Position numbers and translations under genes: made by a program. This document shows, piece after piece, positions 1 to 6,451 of a DNA stretch of 9,813 nucleotides (the stretch's first letter is position 1; every line of letters begins with the position of its first letter). The stretch comes from Nitrospirota bacterium. Its GTDB lineage: Bacteria > Nitrospirota > Nitrospiria > Nitrospirales > UBA8639. The DNA lies in contig CP070628.1 of NCBI GenBank assembly GCA_020355985.1, positions 631,023 to 640,835 of the forward strand, written 5' to 3'. The notes under the pieces were generated by a model. That model saw only the letters and a program-made list of their open reading frames with translations, made no database searches and was not told the origin of the DNA.

Positions 1-1064
1 AGGAATTGGTCAAAGAGTCGCCTGAGGCAGATGATCCCAACATTCGCCGAGAGGGTCCTGTGAAGTGGTTGGCTCTCCAAGATAAGTATTACATCAGTGT
101 CTTCATTCCGGAAGAGGCAACCGGTCTGTTTTCAAAACTTGAAAATGAAATGGTTGTATCCGCAGGATTGAACTTACCGGTTGGATCAGAGGAACAAGTC
201 CATAAAGTGCGCTTATATGCAGGCCCCAAACAATTTGATGTCCTGAAATCTTTTGAAAACGGGTTAGAGGATACGATTGATTTCGGGTGGTTTATTTATG
301 GCAGCTGGGCACCGGTGAAGGCGGTGGCCAAACCACTATTTTCGGTTCTCCGATATATCAATGACTATACGCACAACTTTGGGTGGGCCATTATTATATT
401 GACCCTTGGCATCAAACTCTTGTTCGTGCCCTTGCAATATAAAAGCTATAAATCCATGCAAGGGATGAAGGATATCCAACCCAAAGTCGCCAAGCTCCAA
501 GAAAAATATAAAGACGACAAACAAAAGCTTAATGAAGATCTGATGAAACTCTATCGGGAGCATAAGGTCAATCCGGTCGGCGGGTGTCTGCCCATGTTCC
601 TCCAAATGCCGGTTTTTATTGCCTTATTTAATATTTTGTATATGACCATAGATTTGAGGCAGGCCCCGTTTATGCTTTGGATTTCTGATCTGTCCATCCA
701 GGATCCGTTTTATGTGCTGCCAGTACTTATGGGCGTGTCTATGTTCGTGCAACAAAAAATTATGCCGACAACAGCGGATCCCAATATGGCCAAAATGATG
801 TTGATTTTGCCGATTGGGCTGACTTTTTTGTTTGTGACATTCCCCGCAGGCCTCGTATTATATTGGGTAACCAATAACGTATTGACGATCACACAGCAAT
901 TTGTCACTGATCGCTATGTCCTCCCTCCAAAAAAACCAGGAACGACCGAGATTGCCAAGACAGATTCCACGCCGTCTGGTAATGAAAAACCGAGCAAGCC
1001 AGGAAAAAAGAAGCCTTCTTCTCCGCAAGCCGGCAAGCCGACCGGCAAATCGAAAAAATCCTAA
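1..1064 (+). CDS. yidC: Membrane protein insertase YidC (3' part; 5' end outside window)
   Basis: YidC inserts and folds inner-membrane proteins, alone or with SecYEG. The visible ~353 residues, in frame from base 3, begin in the last part of the periplasmic P1 domain typical of Gram-negative YidC (for example KWLALQDKYYISVF). A membrane segment follows (FGWAIIILTLGIKLLFVPL), with Lys where many homologues carry the hydrophilic-groove Arg. Next come the cytoplasmic helical hairpin (QPKVAKLQEKYKDDKQKLNED), the NPVGGCLPMFLQMPVFIALF segment, and two further hydrophobic segments ending near VLYWVTNNVLTITQQ. The C-terminus is a ~45-residue Lys/Pro/Ser-rich tail, a type often proposed to contact the ribosome. 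The large P1 domain suggests a diderm host. No jag/khpB gene follows, although yidC is often followed by one. Identification is firm; the start lies outside the window. Confidence 0.97.
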   Translation, partial: ELVKESPEADDPNIRREGPVKWLALQDKYYISVFIPEEATGLFSKLENEMVVSAGLNLPVGSEEQVHKVRLYAGPKQFDVLKSFENGLEDTIDFGWFIYGSWAPVKAVAKPLFSVLRYINDYTHNFGWAIIILTLGIKLLFVPLQYKSYKSMQGMKDIQPKVAKLQEKYKDDKQKLNEDLMKLYREHKVNPVGGCLPMFLQMPVFIALFNILYMTIDLRQAPFMLWISDLSIQDPFYVLPVLMGVSMFVQQKIMPTTADPNMAKMMLILPIGLTFLFVTFPAGLVLYWVTNNVLTITQQFVTDRYVLPPKKPGTTEIAKTDSTPSGNEKPSKPGKKKPSSPQAGKPTGKSKKS

Positions 1065-1155
1065 ACTAGGGCGTCAGCAGTGTCCTTTGAACAACGTAAA
1101 AAATTGCTCAATAGGATCCCATTCTGTCAGGTTTCATCAAAAATCATGAGGGAGG

Positions 1156-1272
1156 GAATGTTCAAAAAGATTCGTCCAGCAAGGCCGCAGCTGTTTGGGT
1201 GCGCGGAGCGTACGAAAGTACGTGAGCACGACCAAGGGGCGAGAACGCAGCTGGCGGACTTTTTCAACATTC
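1156..1272 (+). repeat. Dispersed ~117-bp palindromic repeat, copy 1
   Basis: This stretch and 6129-6248 are copies of one element in opposite orientations, roughly three-quarters identical by hand alignment. Shared exact blocks are 1171-1190 (TTCGTCCAGCAAGGCCGCAG), 1201-1213 (GCGCGGAGCGTAC) and 1217-1229 (GTACGTGAGCACG). The ends are inverted repeats: GAATGTTCAAAAAG at 1156-1169 against CTTTTTCAACATTC at 1259-1272, one mismatch in 14. The centre is a small hairpin, CGTAC-GAAA-GTACG. A stem arm (GCTGGCGG) followed by a short T-run (1260-1264) could act as a terminator or attenuator. The element fills the yidC-mnmE gap and stops 8 bp before the mnmE start. It resembles a REP- or MITE-type non-coding repeat. 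The family is not recognised. Confidence 0.85.
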
Positions 1273-1280
1273 TCTAGGGT

Positions 1281-2723
1281 ATGAGTGCTTTAGACGACAC
1301 CATTTGCGCCGTCGCCACTCCCGCTGGCGAAGGAGGCGTAGGCATTGTGCGAGTGAGTGGCTTGCAAGCGTTCTCCATTACCTCGAATATTGTCCGGCTT
1401 CGTTGTGCCAAATCCCTTTTGGAAATAAAACCCTATCAATTGTATTTAGGGAAATTTCTTTGGAGTCATTCTCAAGATCCTGATCAGGTAAAACATGGGT
1501 CCTCCGCAGTATTAGATGAAGTGCTGGTTGTGATTATGCGAGCGCCACGTTCCTACACTGGCGAAGATGTCGTCGAAGTCCATGGCCATGGAGGACCGGT
1601 CATTGTCCAAGCGATTTGCGAAGCCCTCACGCAAGCTGGAGCCCGCATGGCCGAACCGGGAGAATTTACCAAACGGGCCTTTTTAAATGGGCGCCTAGAC
1701 CTGACTCAAGCCGAGGCGGTTTTGGACACCATTCAAGCCAACTCCCTCCACAGTCTGAAATTAGCGCAAGAGCATCTCCAGGGCGGATTGTCCGGAGCCA
1801 TTCAGGGCCATAGGGATGCCTTGGTCAAGCTTCTGGCTCATGTGGAAGCCGGAATGGATTTTGGTGAAGAAGATATTCAATTCATTCACCAAAATGCATT
1901 AAAAGAAAAACTCAGAAAAATGGTTGGAGCTATTGAAAAATTAGTCGAGTCGGCTCAAGAGGGTCGGATTATTCGCGAAGGCATTCGAACAGTCATTCTC
2001 GGAAGACCCAACGTGGGCAAGTCTAGCCTATTGAATGCCCTTCTGGATGTTGATCGGGCCATCGTTTCCAAAATTCCTGGAACCACACGCGATGTGCTGG
2101 AAGAATCGGTCATTGTCGAAGGGGTGCTGATTCGCCTATTTGATACCGCAGGATTACGAGAGACGATGGATGAATTAGAGCAGAAAGGCATGACGAGAGC
2201 CGAAGCTGCAATAAAACAAGCCGATGTGCTTGTCATGGCGTTTGATCAAAGTCAGCCCCTCACCGAAAAAGATGTGGCCTTCATCAAACACTATGGCAAA
2301 AAACCCCGTGTGATGATTTTGAATAAACATGATCTTCCCCCAAAGGTTTCCCTAGAAGATTTTCAAGCAATAGTTCGACAATATGAAACACATGATGAGC
2401 AAGCAACGGAATTTGTCCAAGTCTGTGCGTTGACGGGTGAGGGCATTGAGCAGCTCAAACGAACTATCAAAAAATTGGCTGTGGGACACCAGTACGAAGC
2501 AGGTGATTCAGTGCTAGTCTCTCGGTTGAGGCATAAAGTTCTGCTTCAACAAGCTACCGAGGCCTTGCACAATGCCCTAGCTGCGATTGATGATATACAA
2601 TCAACCGAATGTGTGGCGTTAGAGCTACGAATGGCCTTGAGTGCTCTTGGGGAAATAGTGGGTACTGTCACGAACGAAGATATTTTGGATCAGATCTTTC
2701 GAGAGTTTTGTATCGGCAAGTGA
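1281..2723 (+). CDS. mnmE: tRNA modification GTPase MnmE
   Basis: MnmE works with MnmG to add the (carboxymethyl)aminomethyl group to C5 of wobble uridine in certain tRNAs, using a folate one-carbon donor and GTP hydrolysis. The 480-residue product has normal family length. The N-terminal folate-binding domain begins TICAVATPAGEGGVGIVRVSG and contains RSYTGEDVVEVHGHGG. The embedded G domain shows G1 GRPNVGKSS (241-249), G2 GTTRD (267-271), G3 DTAG (288-291) and G4 NKHD (348-351). The protein ends with the diagnostic FCIGK (476-480), whose Cys is important for modification in characterised homologues. The ATG at 1281 gives the expected N-terminus. The only Shine-Dalgarno-like sequence is AGGG at 1276-1279, unusually close to the start. 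The leader is made largely of the dispersed repeat. mnmG follows after 54 bp, probably in the same transcript. Confidence 0.98.
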   Translation: MSALDDTICAVATPAGEGGVGIVRVSGLQAFSITSNIVRLRCAKSLLEIKPYQLYLGKFLWSHSQDPDQVKHGSSAVLDEVLVVIMRAPRSYTGEDVVEVHGHGGPVIVQAICEALTQAGARMAEPGEFTKRAFLNGRLDLTQAEAVLDTIQANSLHSLKLAQEHLQGGLSGAIQGHRDALVKLLAHVEAGMDFGEEDIQFIHQNALKEKLRKMVGAIEKLVESAQEGRIIREGIRTVILGRPNVGKSSLLNALLDVDRAIVSKIPGTTRDVLEESVIVEGVLIRLFDTAGLRETMDELEQKGMTRAEAAIKQADVLVMAFDQSQPLTEKDVAFIKHYGKKPRVMILNKHDLPPKVSLEDFQAIVRQYETHDEQATEFVQVCALTGEGIEQLKRTIKKLAVGHQYEAGDSVLVSRLRHKVLLQQATEALHNALAAIDDIQSTECVALELRMALSALGEIVGTVTNEDILDQIFREFCIGK

Positions 2724-2734
2724 ATGCAAATAGC

Positions 2735-2750
2735 CATGAACCGATTCATG
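2735..2750 (+). other. Small inverted repeat in the mnmE-mnmG gap
   Basis: CATGAA-CCGA-TTCATG is a perfect 6-bp stem with a 4-nt loop, lying 12 nt after the mnmE stop codon and 27 nt before the mnmG start. There is no T-run after it, so it is not a standard intrinsic terminator. It might be a minor mRNA structure between two co-transcribed genes, or chance. Confidence 0.25.
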
Positions 2751-2777
2751 ATGAAACACCAGGGATAGATTGAGCTA

Positions 2778-4637
2778 ATGAAAGAATGTGACATCGTTGT
2801 CGTTGGTGGTGGCCATGCAGGCTGCGAAGCAGCCTTGGCGGCAGCTCGAATGGGCTGTCAGGTGCTCTTGTTAACCATCGATCCTGAAAAGATTGCGCAA
2901 ATGCCATGCAACCCTGCCGTGGGGGGAATTGGCAAAGGGCATTTAGTAAAGGAACTGGATGCGCTTGGTGGAGAGATGGGTGTGAATACCGATAAGGCTG
3001 GCATTCAATTCCGGATACTCAATACGCGGAAGGGCCCTGCCGTTCGTGCCACAAGAGTGCAATGCGACAAAGATCTGTATGCCAGAAGCATGCAGGAGAC
3101 TTTGGCGAATCAAGAAAACTTGACCATATTGCCTGGTACCGTCGATCGGATTTTGACGCAAAACGGAACCGTCACGGGAGTGAAAACCAGTACCGGCGAC
3201 ACCATGGCGACGCGAGCGGTGGTGCTCACTTCGGGAACGTTTCTCAAAGGACTCATGCACATTGGTTTGACTCATCTTCCCGGAGGCCGGGCCGGGGAAC
3301 CGTCTGCAGAGCATCTTTCGGACTGCATGTTGGACTTTGGTTTTGAGATCGGACGGTTAAAAACAGGAACGCCGCCTCGTCTGGATCGGGATTCCATCAA
3401 TTTTGACGTGATGGTCCCACAACCCGGTGACCCTGTGCCGCGCCCCTTTTCTTTTAAAACCCAACACATTTCCCATCCTCAAATTGACTGTCATATTACC
3501 TTTACGAATGAACGGGCCCACGACCTTATTAAGAACAATCTAGATCGGTCGCCCATGTATTGTGGGATGATTGAATCCACCGGACCACGTTACTGCCCGT
3601 CCATTGAAGATAAGGTCGTGCGATTTGCCGATAAAGATAGCCATCAAATTTTTATGGAGCCGGAAGTGCTGGACGGGCGGTCATATTATCCCAATGGGAT
3701 ATCCACCAGCTTGCCGATTGATGTCCAACAAGCTTTTGTCAAAACCATCCCTGGGCTAGAACAGGCTGTTTTTCTGAGGCCGGGCTATGCCGTGGAATAT
3801 GATTACTTCCCGCCACGGCAGCTCCATGAGACACTAGAAACCAAAATCGTGAACGGATTGTTTCATGCTGGCCAAATCAATGGCACATCCGGGTATGAGG
3901 AAGCCGCAGCGCAGGGTATGATGGCAGGAATAAATGCCGCCCTTCGAGCCAAAGGAGAGGCGCCCCTCATTTTGGATCGTTCTCAAGCCTACATGGGTGT
4001 TTTGATTGATGATCTCATTACGAAAGATACGCGCGAGCCTTACCGCATGTTCACATCGAGAGCGGAATATCGGTTGCTCCTTCGTGAGGACAATGCCGAT
4101 TATCGGCTTAAAGAAGTTGGCTATCGTTTGGGGTTGATTTCTCAGCAAGAATACGTCGCGTTTCAGCGAAAATGGGAAAAAATAGCCAACGAACTTCATC
4201 GGCTGGGTAGTATTCATACCAAAATTCCTGAACTTGAACGTCAGACATCTATTCACTTTGATGGGCCGGTCACTAGCTCGTCCCTTCTGCAACTCCTTCG
4301 AAGGCCGGAACTCTCTTATAAAGACCTGCATCCCTTTTTACATGGTAAACAGGAAATGGATGTCGAGGTCACAGAAGCCGTTGAAATTGCCGTGAAATAT
4401 GAAGGCTATATCAAGCGGCAAGAACAGGTGATCGAGCAGTTTAAAAAATTAGAACACCGGCGGGTGCCAGAAAATTTCAATTATCAGGGCATCAAGGGGT
4501 TTTCAAACGAAGTCGCCGAAAAACTCCAAAAAGTGCGTCCCTCCTCTGTTGGGCAAGCCTCAAGAATCTCCGGGGTCACTCCTGCCGCCATCTCCCTCCT
4601 TCTCGTAGCCCTCGAACGCCACAAAAAAGCCAGCTAA
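2778..4637 (+). CDS. mnmG: tRNA uridine-5-carboxymethylaminomethyl modification enzyme MnmG (GidA)
   Basis: MnmG is the FAD- and NADH-using partner of MnmE in building the C5 side chain on tRNA wobble uridine. The 619 residues match the usual length. Visible landmarks are the N-terminal FAD-binding [17 protein letters not shown] (10-26), [20 protein letters not shown] (44-63), [30 protein letters not shown], the second FAD-contact stretch [16 protein letters not shown] (about 365-380), and [20 protein letters not shown]. The C-terminal helical domain ends with [20 protein letters not shown], which in homologues binds MnmE and tRNA. All landmarks are intact. The ATG at 2778 gives the canonical start, with only a weak ribosome-binding signal ahead. 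It sits downstream of mnmE as in many bacteria. The usual next gene, rsmG, is displaced by about 0.8 kb of AT-rich DNA. Confidence 0.98.
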   Translation: MKECDIVVVGGGHAGCEAALAAARMGCQVLLLTIDPEKIAQMPCNPAVGGIGKGHLVKELDALGGEMGVNTDKAGIQFRILNTRKGPAVRATRVQCDKDLYARSMQETLANQENLTILPGTVDRILTQNGTVTGVKTSTGDTMATRAVVLTSGTFLKGLMHIGLTHLPGGRAGEPSAEHLSDCMLDFGFEIGRLKTGTPPRLDRDSINFDVMVPQPGDPVPRPFSFKTQHISHPQIDCHITFTNERAHDLIKNNLDRSPMYCGMIESTGPRYCPSIEDKVVRFADKDSHQIFMEPEVLDGRSYYPNGISTSLPIDVQQAFVKTIPGLEQAVFLRPGYAVEYDYFPPRQLHETLETKIVNGLFHAGQINGTSGYEEAAAQGMMAGINAALRAKGEAPLILDRSQAYMGVLIDDLITKDTREPYRMFTSRAEYRLLLREDNADYRLKEVGYRLGLISQQEYVAFQRKWEKIANELHRLGSIHTKIPELERQTSIHFDGPVTSSSLLQLLRRPELSYKDLHPFLHGKQEMDVEVTEAVEIAVKYEGYIKRQEQVIEQFKKLEHRRVPENFNYQGIKGFSNEVAEKLQKVRPSSVGQASRISGVTPAAISLLLVALERHKKAS

Positions 4638-4666
4638 AGTTGACCATACAGTTGAGAGCTATTAAT

Positions 4667-4692
4667 ATATCCTAGTATTAGGATATTAGGAT
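4667..4692 (+). promoter_or_regulatory. Palindrome plus tandem ATTAGGAT repeat, candidate operator
   Basis: ATATCCTA-GTAT-TAGGATAT is a perfect 8-bp inverted repeat with a 4-nt spacer (4667-4686). Its right arm overlaps two head-to-tail copies of ATTAGGAT (4677-4684 and 4685-4692). The cluster ends just before the ATG of the toxin-like remnant at 4694. Toxin-antitoxin operons are commonly autoregulated by the antitoxin binding a palindrome at this position, so this is a reasonable candidate operator for the HTH protein encoded at 5041-5376. That assignment is an inference from position and symmetry. Confidence 0.45.
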
Positions 4693-4693
4693 A

Positions 4694-4994
4694 ATGGATA
4701 TGAAGTCTGTACTTTTTGTGAAGAAAAGCTGCGAGGTTTTTAGAAATTTCTTTCTCCGGAGTCAAAGAATAAAGAGGCTCTGCTCTTAAGAAGTGGAAAT
4801 AATCAGTTCACGCAAACCATTATAAGAATTCCTTAGCTTAGATACATGAGAGAATATTGCGGACCATACCGGATTTTAATACAAAGCACTTTTAAATAAT
4901 TCCTTTTTCTAACGCTATCTATATGCTATCAACCCGTCCAATTAATTTAAAAAGAGATAATTGCCACTCAGAAGAATTAAACAACCCTGGTTAA
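4694..4994 (+). pseudogene. Decayed RelE/HigB-type toxin gene (frameshifted remnant)
   Basis: No intact gene is present, but successive pieces in three frames resemble, in order, the toxin family that normally precedes this kind of HTH antitoxin. Frame from 4694: MDMKSVLFVKKSCEVFRNF, like the N-terminal MKxVxFVxxSxxDLRxF, ending at a stop at 4787. A WK at 4794-4799, like the family's DWKPM, lies in another frame before an immediate stop. Frame from 4837: LRYMREYCGPYRILIQSTF, like the conserved R-x-x-x-G-x-(F/Y)-R-(V/I)-x-Y core. Frame from 4911: NAIYMLSTRPINLKRDN, like DAVYVLHxFxKKT, ending at the stop at 4992. Order and spacing match a ~100-residue toxin. The family patterns are from memory and the pieces are short, so the call is probable, not certain. 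The DNA is AT-rich compared with the flanking genes. Confidence 0.55.
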
Positions 4995-5040
4995 ATTATT
5001 CTCAAAATAGCAGAGGCTTGGATTTAGAAGGGAAGCAGTC

Positions 5041-5376
5041 ATGGCGAGGAAAATTACAAGAGGTTCAAGCAATATATTTGCTGATTTAGGCTTTGATTAC
5101 CCTGAAGAAATGGAAACCAAAGCCATACTGGTGAGCCAGATTAATGCCATCATCAAAAATAGAAAGCTCACACAGAAAAAATCTGGAGAAATATTGGGAA
5201 TTACTCAGTCAAGAGTTTCAGATCTATCCCGTGGTGGCCTAAGCGGGTTTTCGGTAGATCGCCTCTTACGTCTGCTTAATAAGTTGGATCGGGATATTGA
5301 AATCGTCATTAAGACCAAAACAACCAAAAAACCAGCAACCATGACGGTTGTTTTTGCAGACCAAAAGCTGGCTTAA
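5041..5376 (+). CDS. XRE/HTH antitoxin-type protein (HigA-like), probably orphaned
   Basis: This 111-residue protein belongs to the small HTH proteins usually encoded just after a RelE/HigB-type toxin gene. Its helix-turn-helix is LTQKKSGEILGITQSRVSDL (residues about 44-63), preceded by a typical NIFADLGFDYPEE segment and followed by FSVDRLLRLLNKLDRDIEIVIK, a common C-terminal dimer/DNA-binding extension in this family. Such proteins bind the toxin and repress their own operon. A good Shine-Dalgarno (GGGAAG) lies about 6 nt before the ATG. Upstream there is only an apparent toxin remnant, so this looks like a preserved antitoxin without its partner. It interrupts the usual mnmG-rsmG order and lies in AT-rich DNA, suggesting acquisition by transfer. 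It could instead be a stand-alone regulator. The fold is clear; the cellular role is inferred. Confidence 0.85.
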   Translation: MARKITRGSSNIFADLGFDYPEEMETKAILVSQINAIIKNRKLTQKKSGEILGITQSRVSDLSRGGLSGFSVDRLLRLLNKLDRDIEIVIKTKTTKKPATMTVVFADQKLA

Positions 5377-5432
5377 AGAAGTTCCAACCCAAGCAACTTG
5401 TGAGAAACTGTATTTATTTCTAGAAATGAGGA

Positions 5433-6101
5433 ATGTTCCACGTGGAACATCAAGAAAATACAGACAAATTTCTGGAGTCTTTTGTAGAGGGAGCCAAAAA
5501 ACTTGGGTTTTCCTTTCAAGAAAACATTCTAGAAAAGTTTCACCTGTATTATGAAGAACTAAGTTTTTGGAATCGTTCCGTTAACCTGACAGGCTTGCAA
5601 ACAGAACAAGAGCAAGCGGTTTTACTCTTTGCGGATTCGTTGGCTGGATCTTTTGCATTTCCTGAAAACACCTCGATTTCGCTTATAGATATTGGTACTG
5701 GTGGCGGGTTCCCAGGAATTCCTCTCAAATTGGCTTTTCCGTATTTGGAAGCCACATTAATGGAGCCACGGGCCAAAAAGACTGCTTTTCTTCACACCGT
5801 TATCGGGAAGCTCGAGTTAACAGGTATTTCGGTTCTTCAAAAACGATTGATAGGTGGCCCTTCACTCCTGGATGAAGAAGCCAAATGGGATGTGGCCATG
5901 ATCAAAGCAGTAAGCCTTGATCATATTTTGCCACATGTCAAAAATATTTTAAAAAAAGATGGGAAACTCGTTGTGTTTCGATCCACAAATATTGACAATC
6001 CCGAGAAGCTGCAGGGTATGACACTAGAAAAGGAAATTTCCTATGAATTGCCCTTTGAGTTTGGAAAACGAGTGCTCGCTGTGTTAAAGCATGTTCCTTA
6101 A
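5433..6101 (+). CDS. rsmG: 16S rRNA (guanine-N7) methyltransferase RsmG (GidB)
   Basis: RsmG uses S-adenosylmethionine to methylate N7 of G527 (E. coli numbering) in the 530 loop of 16S rRNA; loss of this modification is known to give low-level streptomycin resistance. The 222-residue product shows the N-terminal WNRSVNLTG motif (46-54), FADSLAG (66-72, usually HxxDSL), the SAM-binding DIGTGGGFPGIPLKLAFP (86-103) and EPRAKKTAFL (111-120). The start at 5433 is set by an in-frame stop at 5427-5429. GAGGA (5428-5432) touches the ATG, so the ribosome site is badly spaced. The first codons (MFHVEH) are formed by a parS palindrome, so the N-terminus is partly dictated by the DNA site. The gene lies between the HTH gene and parA, a standard position. 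Confidence 0.97.
   Translation: MFHVEHQENTDKFLESFVEGAKKLGFSFQENILEKFHLYYEELSFWNRSVNLTGLQTEQEQAVLLFADSLAGSFAFPENTSISLIDIGTGGGFPGIPLKLAFPYLEATLMEPRAKKTAFLHTVIGKLELTGISVLQKRLIGGPSLLDEEAKWDVAMIKAVSLDHILPHVKNILKKDGKLVVFRSTNIDNPEKLQGMTLEKEISYELPFEFGKRVLAVLKHVP
5434..5449. promoter_or_regulatory. parS: parS site 1 (ParB-binding centromere), overlapping rsmG start
   Basis: TGTTCCACGTGGAACA is a perfect 16-bp palindrome, extended to 18 bp by the flanking A and T. It agrees with the widely conserved chromosomal parS (Bacillus TGTTNCACGTGAAACA) in all but one defined position. An identical copy lies at 6108-6123, and parA and parB follow downstream. It starts one base into the rsmG ATG, so it is both coding sequence and presumed ParB loading site. 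Bound ParB could hinder rsmG transcription or initiation; that is an inference. Confidence 0.93.
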
Positions 6102-6107
6102 TTACTG

Positions 6108-6123
6108 TGTTCCACGTGGAACA
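6108..6123. promoter_or_regulatory. parS: parS site 2 (ParB-binding centromere)
   Basis: This is the same perfect palindrome, TGTTCCACGTGGAACA, as site 1, placed 6 bp after the rsmG stop and 674 bp from site 1. It lies 328 bp ahead of the preferred parA start and 5 bp before the dispersed repeat copy 2. Two identical sites flanking rsmG next to parAB fit the usual clustering of parS near the origin. ParB would nucleate here and spread to neighbouring DNA. Confidence 0.93.
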
Positions 6124-6128
6124 ATCAG

Positions 6129-6248
6129 GGCCTGTTGAAAAAAGCCGCCAGCAGCGTTCTACTCATTTTGCCGTGCTCACGTACAAAGTGTACGCTCCGC
6201 GCGCAAAAATGTCTGCGGCCTTGCTGGACGAACTTTTTTGAACAGGCC
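6129..6248 (-). repeat. Dispersed ~120-bp palindromic repeat, copy 2 (inverted)
   Basis: This is the reverse-complement copy of the element at 1156-1272. The shared 20-bp block is at 6213-6232, and the central hairpin CGTAC-AAAGT-GTACG is present. Its ends pair as GGCCTGTT (6129-6136) with AACAGGCC (6241-6248), with A/T-runs just inside. Compared with copy 1, the outer stem changes AA to CC on one side and TT to GG on the other, so pairing is kept. It lies between parS site 2 and the parA leader. A stem arm followed by a T-run (6234-6239) leaves open a terminator role downstream of rsmG. No transposase is present, so the element would be non-autonomous if mobile. Confidence 0.85.
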
Positions 6249-6377
6249 TGGTAGCCAATGTCGTCTGTTCGGCTAGAGCCTTATTGCATCATGGCAAGAG
6301 TTATTGTTCAACAGCCCCCTATCAATAGAAACTTATCCCTTTCTGACTGCTAAATATATTTAAATATTACCTGTGTA

Positions 6378-6406
6378 TTGAAATTTAATCCCTTTTAAAT
6401 TATGTA
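6378..6406 (+). promoter_or_regulatory. Possible parAB promoter in AT-rich leader
   Basis: The spacer 6249-6451 is AT-rich and has no gene. TTGAAA (6378-6383) is a good -35 match, and 17 bp further on is TATGTA (6401-6406), a weak -10. It would place transcription start near 6413 with a leader of about 40 nt before parA. Only the -35 is convincing, so this is a tentative call. Confidence 0.25.
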
Positions 6407-6423
6407 CTTATACATTCAAGTAC
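6404..6423 (+). other. Inverted repeat in the parA leader
   Basis: GTACTT-ATACATTC-AAGTAC is a perfect 6-bp inverted repeat with an 8-nt spacer, 28 bp ahead of the preferred parA start. It overlaps the suggested -10 region, so it could be an operator or a 5' hairpin. ParA or ParB proteins autoregulate in some systems, but nothing here shows which protein, if any, binds. Confidence 0.3.
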
Positions 6424-6451
6424 GGTAAATTTCTTTTTGAATGGATTCTTA

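Noticed and set aside
1087..1117. Promoter-like TTGAAC ... TAGGAT upstream of mnmE
   Set aside because: The spacing is 19 bp and the -10 is poor, so it is not distinguishable from chance.
1080..1277. Open reading frame running through repeat copy 1 before mnmE
   Set aside because: It lies mostly within a non-coding palindromic repeat, has no family resemblance, and copy 2 does not preserve the frame.
1955..2236. Minus-strand open frame within mnmE
   Set aside because: It is a shadow of the MnmE G domain, with low-complexity Ser/Thr-rich composition and no family signal.
3834..4331. 165-codon open frame on the minus strand within mnmG
   Set aside because: It is antisense to a fully conserved mnmG, has no recognisable domain, and is explained by the codon pattern of the real gene.
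6249..6451. Possible replication origin in the AT-rich parA leader
   Set aside because: Only two loose DnaA-box-like matches (6372-6380 on the complement, 6408-6416), each 7 of 9, and no cluster of good boxes or dnaA/dnaN gene.
6437..6451. TTG start for parA
   Set aside because: It has no ribosome site and adds five residues (TTG-NGFL) not expected in the family; GTG at 6452 gives the canonical N-terminus.
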